DNA of 64,000 bases. Source: JAPPHA01 sp964291635 (GTDB taxonomy: Bacteria > Pseudomonadota > Alphaproteobacteria > Rhodobacterales > Rhodobacteraceae). The stretch lies in assembly GCA_964291635.2 (NCBI GenBank), contig OZ219907.1, positions 494,383 to 558,382 of the forward strand. Reading direction: 5' to 3'. Positions 17,452 through 26,037 of this stretch are shown piece after piece. Each line of letters begins with the position of its first letter. The first letter of the stretch is position 1. The position numbers and the translations under genes are program-made. Below the pieces are notes generated by a model. The model made no database searches and was not told the origin of the DNA. It was given only the letters and a program-made list of their open reading frames with translations.

Positions 17452-19125
17452 TCAATGATGCGGCTGCCTGTCCCATTCTTCCCGCTTTGGAAGAATGTCG
17501 TAGGTGTGGGCAGGCGGTGGATTGGGCAGCGTCCATTCAAGCGTGTCGGCGTGTTCTCCCCAGTAAGCGTTTTCTTCAATCTTCCTGCCAAAGCGAATTG
17601 TGTAGAAGACGACCCCGATGAAAAACACGAACGAGGCGAATGTCAGGAAAGCGCCGTAGGAAGAGATTTCGTTCCAGAAGGCGAACTGCTCGGGGTAATC
17701 GATGTAACGTCGCGGCATACCCTGGCGACCGAGAAAATGCTGCGGAAAGAATGTCAGGTTTGCACCGACGAAAGTCGTCCAGAAATGCAGCTGGCCGGCC
17801 CATTCCGGATATTGCCGGCCCGACATCTTTCCGATCCAGTAGTAAACGGCTGCAAAGATGCTGAAGACCGCGCCGAGCGACATGACATAGTGGAAGTGCG
17901 CAACGACGTAGTAGGTGTCGTGATAGGCACGGTCGAGACCAGCCTGGCTGAGGACGATTCCCGTCACGCCTCCGACGGTGAACAGGAACAGGAATCCGAA
18001 TGCCCACAGCATTGGAGTTCGCAAGGACACTGACCCGCCCCACATGGTTGCGATCCAGCTGAAAATCTTGATTCCAGTCGGGACCGCGATCACCATGGTT
18101 GCCAGCATGAAGTACGTCTGCTGGGTCAGGCTCATGCCGACTGTGTACATGTGGTGGGCCCAGACGATGAACCCGAGGGCGCCGATCGCGACCATTGCGT
18201 AGACCATTGGCAGGTAGCCAAAAATCGGCTTTCGGGAGAATGTCGAAATCACGTGTGAGATGACTCCGAATCCCGGCACGACGAGCATGTAGACTTCCGG
18301 GTGCCCGAAGAACCACAGGAGGTGCTGGTAGAGCACAGGGTCGCCACCCCCGGCTGCATCGAAGAATGTCGTACCGAAATTCCTGTCGGTCAATAACATC
18401 GTGATCGCCCCTGCGAGTACGGGCAGCGACAGAAGGATGAGAAAGGCTGTCACGAAAATCGACCACGCGAAAAGCGGTGTCTTGTGCAGCGTCATGCCGG
18501 GAGCGCGCATGTTCAGGAATGTCGTGATCATGTTGATCGCGCCAAGAATCGACGAAGCACCTGAAACGTGAACCGCAAAAATGGCGAAATCCATCGACAT
18601 GCCAGCCTCGGTTGTCGACAATGGTGCATAGAGCACCCATCCGACGCCCGAGCCGCTCAGGTTGTTTCCGCCCGGCACCAGCATGGAACAAACCGCCAGC
18701 GAGGTTCCCGTGACATACATCCAGTAGCTGAGATTGTTCAGCCTCGGGAACGCCATATCCGGCGCGCCGATCATCAATGGCATGAAGTAATTCCCGAAAC
18801 CTCCGAACAGGGCAGGAATGACAACGAAGAACATCATCAGAATTCCGTGCCCGGTGATCAGGACGTTCCAGAGATGACCGTTCGGGGTGCAGTTCTCCGT
18901 GGCTGCAGCGATCAGCCTGGAGCCTTCCAGGCACATATGCTGAACGCCCGGCTCCATGAGTTCCAGACGCATGAACACCGTAAATGCAACGGAGATGAAT
19001 CCGACCACGCCGGCAGTGAAGATATAGAGGAGCCCGATATCCTTGTGGTTCGTCGACATGAACCATCGGACAAAGAAACCGGGACGGTAATGGTCATCGT
19101 GGTCGCGCAGAGCTGCGTCTGCCAT
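17452..19125 (-). CDS. ctaD: Cytochrome c oxidase subunit I (aa3-type)
   Basis: The catalytic subunit of the proton-pumping terminal oxidase in the inner membrane, holding heme a, heme a3 and CuB. The 557-residue protein shows STNHKDIGLLYI, FGNYFMPLMIGAPDMAFPRLNN (D-channel region), the GHPEVYMLVVPGFG helix with the pumping Glu and the His-Tyr CuB site, WAHHMYTVGM, TGIKIFSW (K-channel) and HDTYYVVAHFHYVMS (heme ligands). GHPEVY marks type A1. The ATG at 19125 has GGAGG nine bases upstream, preferred to ATG 19152. Subunits II and III are not in the window, so subunit I stands apart, as in Rhodobacter. Confidence 0.97.
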   Translation of the reverse strand: MADAALRDHDDHYRPGFFVRWFMSTNHKDIGLLYIFTAGVVGFISVAFTVFMRLELMEPGVQHMCLEGSRLIAAATENCTPNGHLWNVLITGHGILMMFFVVIPALFGGFGNYFMPLMIGAPDMAFPRLNNLSYWMYVTGTSLAVCSMLVPGGNNLSGSGVGWVLYAPLSTTEAGMSMDFAIFAVHVSGASSILGAINMITTFLNMRAPGMTLHKTPLFAWSIFVTAFLILLSLPVLAGAITMLLTDRNFGTTFFDAAGGGDPVLYQHLLWFFGHPEVYMLVVPGFGVISHVISTFSRKPIFGYLPMVYAMVAIGALGFIVWAHHMYTVGMSLTQQTYFMLATMVIAVPTGIKIFSWIATMWGGSVSLRTPMLWAFGFLFLFTVGGVTGIVLSQAGLDRAYHDTYYVVAHFHYVMSLGAVFSIFAAVYYWIGKMSGRQYPEWAGQLHFWTTFVGANLTFFPQHFLGRQGMPRRYIDYPEQFAFWNEISSYGAFLTFASFVFFIGVVFYTIRFGRKIEENAYWGEHADTLEWTLPNPPPAHTYDILPKREEWDRQPHH

Positions 19126-19272
19126 GGAGGCCTCCAAGGAAATCCGGTTCATGGACCCGATTCATCGGGCTATGGTCGGCTTGGTACTCCAACTGTTGGT
19201 TTGTCTCAACCGGATTCAGATCATCCGATCCCGGGGAAAACGTGATCGCAGTGAGTTGGCGGGCCGCGCGCG

Positions 19273-19950
19273 TCAAGCGGATTCGAGAACCGGATAGTGT
19301 CCACGGGTCCACGGCAGACCGGGATTGTCCATCATCAGTTCGATATAGAACGGTGTCAGGCGCGCGAGGATGTTTCGACCGCCCCGGACCTGGTCGCGAT
19401 TGACAGCACTTCCCCAGGTGGCGCCGCCGTGAATCAGCTGGTTTCGCAACACGTACAACCTGTCGAACAGGATCTCGAGAATCTGGACCGTATTCTTGGA
19501 CCTAAGGGCTCGCGCAACCTGCTCGCGGCTTCTCCTGAAGCCTGCTTCCCAGTTCTCGTAGCCGTCAAGCCCGTTGTGATAAGCCCAGAATGGCTGATAG
19601 ACGAATTGATTGTTGAGAAGTGAGCGTACGAAATCCGGGAACTGTTCCCAGATCACCTCGTAAATCCGCTCCTCCTTGTCGAGCTCGACCAGCGTCGCGA
19701 AGAATTCGGAAAAGTTGTGCCGTTCCGTCCTACGAATGGTTGAACGATACGAGACAGCACCTTCGGTGGCATAGGCCGCATTGAAGCTGATCCAGTAAAA
19801 GATGAACGCCGCGTCGTCGTCATCGGCTTCCTGTTCTGCCCGATTGAGCCAACTGAGCGCCCGATGTACGCGGAGGCGCAGGTTTTCGGGAGAACCGTCC
19901 CTGATTGTGCGGTGTTTTTCCTTCAAACGCGGGTAATGCTTTTCTCTCAT
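19273..19950 (-). CDS. HEPN-domain protein
   Basis: A 225-residue all-helical protein. Its C-terminal half contains LYVLRNQLIHGGATWGSAVNRDQ, with the R-x4-H motif (Arg169, His174) that forms the catalytic centre of HEPN ribonucleases. The segment FIFYWISFNAAYA near residue 49 is also typical. HEPN proteins serve as toxins or in phage defence, often with a nucleotidyltransferase partner, but no MNT or antitoxin gene lies beside it (neighbours are ctaD and lipB). It could be a housekeeping-type or solitary HEPN. Assignment is by motif only. Confidence 0.75.
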   Translation of the reverse strand: MREKHYPRLKEKHRTIRDGSPENLRLRVHRALSWLNRAEQEADDDDAAFIFYWISFNAAYATEGAVSYRSTIRRTERHNFSEFFATLVELDKEERIYEVIWEQFPDFVRSLLNNQFVYQPFWAYHNGLDGYENWEAGFRRSREQVARALRSKNTVQILEILFDRLYVLRNQLIHGGATWGSAVNRDQVRGGRNILARLTPFYIELMMDNPGLPWTRGHYPVLESA

Positions 19951-20084
19951 GTTGCGGCCGTGGGTCCGGTTCTACCCGGCAAATAGTCAGGTAATCGTGT
20001 CCAGCGTTCTCATGAACTCGTATGACTCGATCAAGTTCTCAAAGACACGTCATTAGCAGGACTTCCGGCGAAAACAAACCGGGT

Positions 20085-20827
20085 TCATTCTTCCTGGCTC
20101 CCGCTGGTGTCGTGCCCGAACACCGGGCTGAAAGCGCGTCGCAAGGCAGCATCGACGTCACCCATCGTGACCGGCAGGCCAAGATCCAAAAGGCTGGTGA
20201 CCCCATGTTCGGTTATGCCACAAGGTGCGATTCCGTCGTAATGCGAGAGGTCCGGATCAACATTGAGCGATAACCCGTGGGAACTGACCCATCGCCTTAG
20301 CCGGACGCCGATGGCTGCAAGCTTGTCTTCGCGGAACGAGCCATCATGGCTGCAAGCTTGTCTTCGCGGAACGAGCCATCATCAAGTGCGGGCCTTTCGG
20401 TTCGGACGACCCACACGCCAACGCGACCTGGTCGTCTTTCGCCGGTGACACCGAAATCCTTCAGGGTGCGGATGACCCACTCCTCGAGACACCAGACAAA
20501 CCTACGGACATCCTTGCCGCGGCGGTTCAGGTCCAGCAACACGTATACAACGCGTTGACCTGGGCCGTGATACGTGAATGCGCCTCCTCGTCGGCTCGGA
20601 TGAACCGGAATCCGGTTGTCACCGAAATACTGCTCCAGGCTGTCTGCGCTGGTTCCTGCCGTATAGATTGGCGGGTGCTCGATCAGCCAGACGAGTTCGT
20701 CCGCGCGCCCATGGAGAATTGCTTCGACGCGTTCTCCCATGAACTGGACAGCTGTTTCGTACGGCACTTCGCCCGCGCTTTTTCGCCACTCCACCATGAT
20801 GGCTCCGAATCGATCGAGGTTCGACAA
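20085..20827 (-). pseudogene. lipB: Octanoyltransferase LipB disrupted by a 35-bp tandem duplication
   Basis: LipB transfers octanoyl groups from ACP to lipoyl-dependent enzymes. The first part is clear: PYETAVQFMGERVEAI, LVWLIEHPPIYTAGTS, GGAFTYHGPGQRVVYVLLDLN, and FREDKLAA, which holds the catalytic Lys. A perfect 35-bp direct repeat (20311-20345 and 20346-20380) then shifts the frame, and the ORF ends at 20297. Removing one copy restores a gene of 236 codons ending at 20085, reading GVRLRRWVSSHGLSLNV, HYDGIAPCGITEHGVTS (catalytic Cys) and SPVFGHDTSGSQEE. As sequenced, the product lacks the catalytic cysteine. Start ATG 20827 or 20797. Without another lipB or lplA the cell would lack protein lipoylation. 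Confidence 0.9.
20311..20380. repeat. Perfect 35-bp tandem duplication inside lipB
   Basis: The unit begins ATGGCTGCAAGCTTG and ends GAACGAGCCATC; the second copy follows with no gap and no mismatch. Since 35 is not a multiple of three, it changes the frame. A sequence of this kind can revert by slippage or recombination. Confidence 0.95.
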
Positions 20828-20859
20828 GTGTACGGGGAAACCAACCTCTTCACATGGGA

Positions 20860-20926
20860 CTTATAAAGATGGGTTGACGGCGCGTCACGCCGCCAGCTTT
20901 CGATCAGTTTCACGGGTCACAGGGGT
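20860..20926 (-). repeat. Right end of TnpB element, including tnpB 3' end
   Basis: The 3' end of tnpB plus about 25 bases beyond, ending ...GTCAACCCATCTTTATAAG when read on the minus strand. A similar, inverted sequence lies at 22227-22292. In IS200/IS605-type elements this end encodes the scaffold of the guide RNA that works with TnpB. The DNA just outside (below 20860) would be the guide. Confidence 0.6.
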
Positions 20927-22119
20927 GGCCAGCGCCAACGCCCCTCGCCGTGCAGACACCCCAGTCCCCGAGGTCAAGATGTTGCGGGCCGCATTCAGGT
21001 CCGCGTGATCGGCATGGCCGCACGCCACGCATTCGAACTTCCGGTCGTTCCGGTTTCCCGGATCAGTGAACCCGCAGGCGTTGCACGACTGGCTGGTATA
21101 TGCAGGGTTGACCTCGTTCAGTTCCAAGCACTTGTAACCGAGCATCTCCTTCACGGAGTGCCAGCCGGTGTTGAGTATCTCCCGGTTGAGACCGGACTTG
21201 GCCTTCACCTTCCTGCCGGGGTTCTCGAGCGTGCCCTTGGCCGATCGCGTCATGCCCCGGGTGTTGAGCTTCTCGACAATCACCGTGCTTGCCCGGTTCG
21301 CGATCCGGCGGCTGACCTGATGCCGCCAGTTCCTGCGTCTGTTGGCCCGCTTCCGAAGCAGGCATTGCAGCCGCTTCCTGGTCCGCTGTCTCCGGTTGGA
21401 ACCCTTGCGCTGGCGAGCAAGCCTGCGCTGGTTGCGCCCGATCTTCGCATCAAGCCGGCCCGTATCGGGCGCGGGGATGATCTCCGCCTCTCCGGTCGTG
21501 TCCGCCACCGCCACCTGCCGGACGTTCATGTCCACGCCCGCCGAGACCCCGGTGTCGGGACGTTCCTCAGCCTCGACCTCGTAGCAGACGGTGACATACC
21601 ACTTGCCGGCGATCTTCCTGATCACGGCTTTCACCGGCTTGCCCTCGGGATACGGGTTCCCGCCGGATGCGCATGGGACCAACCCGCGGGACATTGATCA
21701 TGTCGTCCCTGATGGTGACGGCTTCGGGAATGGCGAAGGACGGTGTCGACCCGTGGCGGGACTTGAAGCGTGGATGTCCTGCCTCGCCCCTGAAGAACGC
21801 CTTCCACGCATCGGCCTGGTACTTGAGCACGTACCGGGTGATGCTGAAGGAGTACGCGCAAAGCCACGGGATTTCGTCGCGGAGGCACGGTGAACTCCTT
21901 GCCGAGCGAGAAGAACGAAACCGACGGAGGTTTCTCCCCGTTGGCCTTCGCCTCCTCATGGGCGTCATTGTGCTGCCCCAGTATCGTGTTCCAGACGAAG
22001 CGGCAGGCGCCTGCCTGTCCGGCAAGGCGCCGTGCGTTCGCCCTGGAGCCTGGCAGAAGCCGGTAGATGATGTTGCGGTATGTGGAGGTCTCGCTCACGC
22101 GGTCGGGCCTTCGGCACAA
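20885..22119 (-). pseudogene. tnpB: TnpB (IS200/IS605-family OrfB) with two frameshifts
   Basis: TnpB is the RNA-guided nuclease carried by IS200/IS605-like elements. The N-terminus (YRLLPGSRANARRLAGQAGAC, then FVWNTILGQHN) is in one frame, the middle (YVLKYQADAWKAFFRGEAGH, RFKSRHGS) in a second, and the C-terminal two thirds in a third. The breaks are near 21887 and 21665. The C-terminal part keeps the RuvC residues (Asp in GVDMNV, Glu in VIVEKLN, Asp in HADLNAARN) and a four-cysteine zinc ribbon (CNACGF, CVACGH). No TnpA transposase gene is present. The N-terminal interruption probably inactivates it. Confidence 0.88.
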
Positions 22120-22226
22120 GGTTCGTTTGGTGACGGGAAAATCAGCACCTTCCCGTCACACGCGCATCGCACCAATTGCCTGATTTGTCAAGGAATCATC
22201 CAGGGTCCGAATCAGATGTTCCCAAT

Positions 22227-22292
22227 CCCTGCGACCAGTGAAATCGATCGGAAACTGGCAGCGTAATCGCACTGTCAACCCATCTATATAAG
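22227..22292 (+). repeat. Inverted second copy of the TnpB right end
   Basis: This stretch (ending GTCAACCCATCTATATAAG) matches the reverse complement of 20860-20926 at roughly four of five positions, and reads ...EIDRKLAA-stop where tnpB reads ...ETDRKLAA-stop. It is therefore the 3' end of another, diverged TnpB element in opposite orientation, left beside the first. Confidence 0.7.
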
Positions 22293-22341
22293 CCCCTTCA
22301 CATCGCGAAAGGTGTCGTTTATAGGCGGCTCGTCTTGAAGT

Positions 22342-22428
22342 GCGGCCGTGGCGGAATTGGTAGACGCGCAGCGTTGAGGTCGCTGTGGGGTAACACCCGT
22401 GGAAGTTCGAGTCTTCTCGGCCGCACCA
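22342..22428 (+). tRNA. tRNA-Leu (anticodon GAG)
   Basis: An 87-base class II tRNA with acceptor stem GCGGCCG/CGGCCGC, D-arm GGAATTGGTAGAC, anticodon arm CAGCG-TTGAGGT-CGCTG (GAG, reads CUC), a long variable arm, T-loop GTTCGAGTC and an encoded CCA. It sits at the edge of the mobile and decayed region, a common integration neighbourhood. Confidence 0.95.
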
Positions 22429-22690
22429 AATGCCGATAGCGAACCCCGATTCGGATTCCCCCGGTAAGTCCCGGTTGGCGTCACCCGGGCAGAAAATGGA
22501 AAAGGGTCGGGAAATCAGGATTATGGTTGGGGCATGATTCTCGACAATCCACGGTACACAGCACGTTTATTCAAGAATGGAGATTTGCTACAGTGTACCG
22601 GTTGAATGGAAGATTTCCGAAGTTCGGGGATTGCCAATTTGCGTGAAGGGCTGACCGGCCAAACGTGCGTTGACGCTGCGGAGACCGAGA
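22429..22690. other. Intergenic gap after tRNA-Leu
   Basis: About 260 bases between tRNA-Leu and the PotA-type ATPase gene. It is AT-rich near 22560-22600 and should hold the ATPase promoter. I find no att-like repeat of the tRNA 3' end in it. Confidence 0.4.
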
Positions 22691-23782
22691 TTGCCAAACT
22701 CAAGTGACAACAATCAGTTTGTCGAATTTGACGGTGTGCAAAAGAGTTATGACGGCGAGACGCTCGTTGTCAAAGACCTTAATCTCAAGATCGGTCGCGG
22801 CGAGTTTCTGACCCTGTTGGGGCCTTCGGGATCCGGAAAAACCACCTGTCTGATGATGTTGGCCGGATTTGAAACGGCGACGCACGGCGAAATCAGGCTA
22901 GGTGGAAAACCCATCAACAACATACCGCCGCACCGCCGCGGGATCGGAATGGTTTTCCAGAATTACGCGCTTTTTCCGCACATGACTGTCGGTGAGAACC
23001 TGTCCTTCCCCCTGGAGGTCAGAAACCTCCCGAAGTCCGAGCGGGAACTCAAGGTTAAGAATGCGCTCGATATGGTCCAGATGGGCGGGTTCTACGGTCG
23101 GCGGCCGGCCCAGCTGTCCGGTGGGCAGCAACAGAGGATTGCCCTGGCACGGGCACTCGTGTTTGAACCGGAACTGGTTCTCATGGATGAACCGCTTGGC
23201 GCACTGGACAAACAGCTGCGCGAGCACATGCAACTTGAGATCAAGCATTTGCACGAACGCCTGGGGGTCACGGTTGTCTATGTGACCCATGACCAGAGCG
23301 AAGCGCTGACGATGTCGGACCGGATCGCGGTTTTCAATGACGGGGTGATCCAGCAGTTATCGGTTCCTGACGATCTCTACGAGCGCCCGGAAAATGCATT
23401 TGTCGCGCAGTTCATTGGCGAGAACAATCGCCTGTCGGGAACGATTGAACATGTCGACGGTGCCTACGCTTCCGTCGTTCTTGACGACGGATTCAGGAAT
23501 CGGGCCTTGGCGATCAACTGTGGCGGCAGTGGCAGCCGAACGACACTGTCAATTCGTCCCGAGCGCGTTGTGATCGGCGACGGCGGTCAAGCCAACACGA
23601 CCGAGGGCGACGTTCTCGAGTTGATTTATCTCGGCGATCATATTCGATGCCGAATGAACGTTCATGGCAACAGTGATTTCGTGCTCAAGCTTCCGAACAC
23701 GGCGGGCCATGATCGACTGTCAGTCGGAGAACGGGCCATGATCGGTTGGGCAGTCGAGGATTGCCGGGCGCTTGATGAGTGA
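22691..23782 (+). CDS. PotA-type ABC transporter ATP-binding protein (orphan)
   Basis: A 363-residue ATPase of the polyamine/thiamine/iron importer group: Walker A GPSGSGKTT, Q-loop VFQNYALFPHMTVGENL, signature LSGGQQQRIALARAL, Walker B LVLMDEPLGALD, H-loop VTHDQSEALTMSDR, followed by a TOBE-like domain (LSIRPERVVIG, LGDHIRCRMNVHG). It would drive uptake of a small polycation such as spermidine or putrescine. No permease or binding-protein gene follows; tRNA-Arg on the other strand comes next. The TTG at 22691 has GGAG eight bases upstream; a TTG at 22670 is possible. Confidence 0.85.
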   Translation: MPNSSDNNQFVEFDGVQKSYDGETLVVKDLNLKIGRGEFLTLLGPSGSGKTTCLMMLAGFETATHGEIRLGGKPINNIPPHRRGIGMVFQNYALFPHMTVGENLSFPLEVRNLPKSERELKVKNALDMVQMGGFYGRRPAQLSGGQQQRIALARALVFEPELVLMDEPLGALDKQLREHMQLEIKHLHERLGVTVVYVTHDQSEALTMSDRIAVFNDGVIQQLSVPDDLYERPENAFVAQFIGENNRLSGTIEHVDGAYASVVLDDGFRNRALAINCGGSGSRTTLSIRPERVVIGDGGQANTTEGDVLELIYLGDHIRCRMNVHGNSDFVLKLPNTAGHDRLSVGERAMIGWAVEDCRALDE

Positions 23783-23931
23783 CGGCTTATCGCCCGCACC
23801 TGCCTGGCCGGAAAGAGAAATACCGGTACCAGCGGAACGCTTTCACGCCTGACCGGATTTGCACCGAACACGGTGCATGAAATGACCGTGAGGCGACAAG
23901 AACTGCATTCAGCAATCCTGGGCCAGTGATT

Positions 23932-24008
23932 TGGCGGTCCCTGAAGGATTCGAACCTTCGACCTCCACCTTCGGAGGGTGGCGCTCTATCCAGCTGAGCT
24001 AAGGGACC
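23932..24008 (-). tRNA. tRNA-Arg (anticodon CCG)
   Basis: On the minus strand: acceptor GGTCCCT...AGGGACC with discriminator G and CCA, D-arm AGCTCAGCTGGATAGAGC, anticodon arm CCACC-CTCCGAA-GGTGG giving CCG (reads CGG), T-loop GGTTCGAATCC. 77 bases, all arms pair well. Confidence 0.94.
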
Positions 24009-24253
24009 TCGGTAACTACACGCTTCCGACATAAATCATTCAAGCCGATCAGAAGACACGATTTACGGAATCTCCTGAAAACGTTATCGACTTTGCGCGG
24101 GGGCGTGACACGACGATGACCAAGAAAATCATTGTTAGTTGAATGCATGGAGCACGCCAGGTTGAAATGCAAGTCTAACCGGACCGCTATGGCGAATTTT
24201 CCAAAAGTTCCTCCTTGGAGTAGCCGTAAGTCCTGGCTTCATTCCCGGGACGA

Positions 24254-24499
24254 TGATGCATGACGAACGAGACGAGGAGCTTCTGGACGCGGTTGCAAGG
24301 CAAGGTGTCGATATCCACTCCGCAGCATTGGACGTGTTTTGGAGGGATGTCGTTACCACTGTGCACGGGCCTTGATTTCTTCGTCCGGAGCGAAGTACTG
24401 GCATACGGCATCCTGCATGACTTCGATGTGACTGAAATTAGCGTGACAGGCGCCCAAAACAGGATCGAGGAGGCTTTTCCCGATGATAGCCAATCCTAA
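24254..24499 (+). pseudogene. Unrecognised gene remnant upstream of RidA, probably frameshifted
   Basis: From ATG 24254 the frame reads MMHDERDEELLDAVARQGVD, then IHSAALDVFWRDVVTTVHGP, and stops at 24374. In a second frame the continuation reads DFFVRSEVLAYGILHDFDVT and TGAQNRIEEAFPDD up to 24499. Both stretches have protein-like composition and codon use, and they abut, suggesting a single gene broken near 24370. I cannot name the family. It precedes RidA on the same strand. Confidence 0.35.
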
Positions 24500-25001
24500 T
24501 GCGAGTTTCGACGGCGATGAAACACCCGAGATGCGGCTTGCGCAGATGGGGTTGACCTTGCCGAGAGTCCCCCCGCCGGTCGGCAATTTCGACCTTGGCT
24601 CGATTGACGGAACAACTCTTTTTCTCTCTGGACAGGGACCACTCCTGGAAGACGGCTCGCTTGCGACCGGAAAAGTCGGCGCGGATGTCAGCGTTGCGGA
24701 TGCCAAATACCACGCCCGGTGTACCGGGTTGGTTCTGATTGCCGCAATGCGGGAACTTCTGGGATCCCTCGACCATGTGGTACAATTCAGAAGGGTCTTT
24801 GGTATGGTAAATGCAGTTCCCGAATTTGAGGATCACCCTGCAGTCCTGAACGGCTGTTCAAATCTCTTTTGCGAGGTTTTCGGTTCTCGTGGCCGCCACG
24901 CGCGTGCCGCTGTCGGAATGGCCTCTCTGCCAGGGAACATCACGGTCGAGATCGACGTTATCATATCAATCGCACCGGACTGGATTCAGGCCGATGGGTG
25001 A
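24483..25001 (+). CDS. RidA/YjgF-family protein
   Basis: A 172-residue member of the RidA superfamily, which removes reactive enamine/imine intermediates of PLP enzymes. Typical segments are LPRVPPPVGNF, LFLSGQGPLLEDG, KVGADVSVADA and NLFCEVFGSRGRHARAAVGM with the conserved Arg, ending ITVEIDVIISI. The ATG at 24483 has GAGGAGG nine bases upstream. It overlaps the broken UgpC-type gene by eight bases and stands two genes before a PLP enzyme, which fits a role in the same amine pathway. Confidence 0.88.
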   Translation: MIANPNASFDGDETPEMRLAQMGLTLPRVPPPVGNFDLGSIDGTTLFLSGQGPLLEDGSLATGKVGADVSVADAKYHARCTGLVLIAAMRELLGSLDHVVQFRRVFGMVNAVPEFEDHPAVLNGCSNLFCEVFGSRGRHARAAVGMASLPGNITVEIDVIISIAPDWIQADG

Positions 25002-26037
25002 AATCCGCTTCAGCGACGCGGGCAAGCGCTAGAATGAAGTCCAAGTCGTCATTGGCACTGATTTGCACACGGGCGAAGAGGGGTTTGTGGTGCTTGTCGG
25101 TCCTCCAGGCTGCGCGAAATCCACCGCGCTTCGCATGATTGCGGGCCTTGAATCCATATCCTCTGGGGATTTGTTTGTCGGTGGTCGCGCCAATGAACAA
25201 ACGTCCGCCGAGCACGATGTCTCGAAATATTTCCAATCCCATGCGTATATCCAGAACCAGTCGGCTCGCAAGAACCTGTCCTTCGGATTAAAGCTGCGGA
25301 AGCCAGGTCCGGCGACGGTTGCAGGCGAGGCCGCGCTTCGCCGAGATGCTGGGATTGGGCGAATTCCTGGACCGCAAGCCGCGCCAACTTTCCGGGGGAC
25401 AAGCTCGACCGGAGGTGCCTGGGCGCGCGATGGTCCGCAAACCGGATGTTTTTCACTTTGACTAACCGCTTTCGAACCTTGATGCTGAACTCTGGGCGCA
25501 GGTGCGCGGGGAGATTTCCGAGAGGAAATGGAAGCTGGCGACAACCACGGTTTCGTCACACATTTTCAAGTTGGAACCATGACTACGGGGGGCCAAATCG
25601 AGATCATGAACAAGGGGCGCACTACGCAGGTTGGCGCACCGATTGGGCCATACGAATGTATTGCGAATACACTTGTGGCGGAGTCTATCGGCAGCCCGCA
25701 ACTGAACATTTCGTCCCCGAACGATCTGCTGATCGACGCCGAACCTACTGTGGTTTCCTCCGGTGGACGAGCGGGTATGCCGGGTGCCCGTGCCGGACAT
25801 TTGTTGAACGACATATATGCGGGAGCGGTGAATATCGGCGAAGCAATAGCGGTTCGGATCGAGGATTTGGGGCATGAGGCGCCTTTTCATCTGAACACCA
25901 GGTGCTGTGCGGCACTCACTGCGCGGGCAAGCGGCGCGGTTCGCGGGAAAATCGCGTCAGGCGCCACAGTTCCGCTTGCCGCCATGCCCGACCGGCTCCG
26001 CACGTTCGATCTCGCTGCCGGAGAGCGCTTGACATGA
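24994..26037 (+). pseudogene. Broken UgpC/MalK-type ABC sugar transporter ATPase
   Basis: Pieces of one ATPase lie in several frames: MGEIRFSDAGKR then a TAG stop at about 25030, FVVLVGPPGCAKSTALRMIA (Walker A with Gly changed to Ala), KNLSFGLKLRK, LGEFLDRKPRQLSGGQ (signature), VFHFD-stop-PLSNLDAELW, and a C-terminal part with NKGRTTQVGAP and VAVRIEDLGHEAPFHL. At least two in-frame stops and three frame changes are needed. The intact neighbours RidA and the PLP enzyme overlap its two ends, so it was once the middle gene of an operon. Confidence 0.85.

Noticed and set aside
17576..19066. 496-codon minus-strand frame inside ctaD
   Set aside because: High GC and biased third positions keep this frame open; the amino acid pattern is arginine/histidine-rich and unlike any protein, and the ctaD frame is unmistakable.
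21005..21697. 230-codon plus-strand frame antisense to tnpB
   Set aside because: It mirrors the tnpB frame in opposite sense and shows no family pattern.
20848..22303. Eight-base direct repeat CTTCACAT just outside the two ends of the TnpB element, as a target-site duplication
   Set aside because: IS200/IS605-type elements do not make target duplications, and eight bases can match by chance; the positions relative to the ends also differ.
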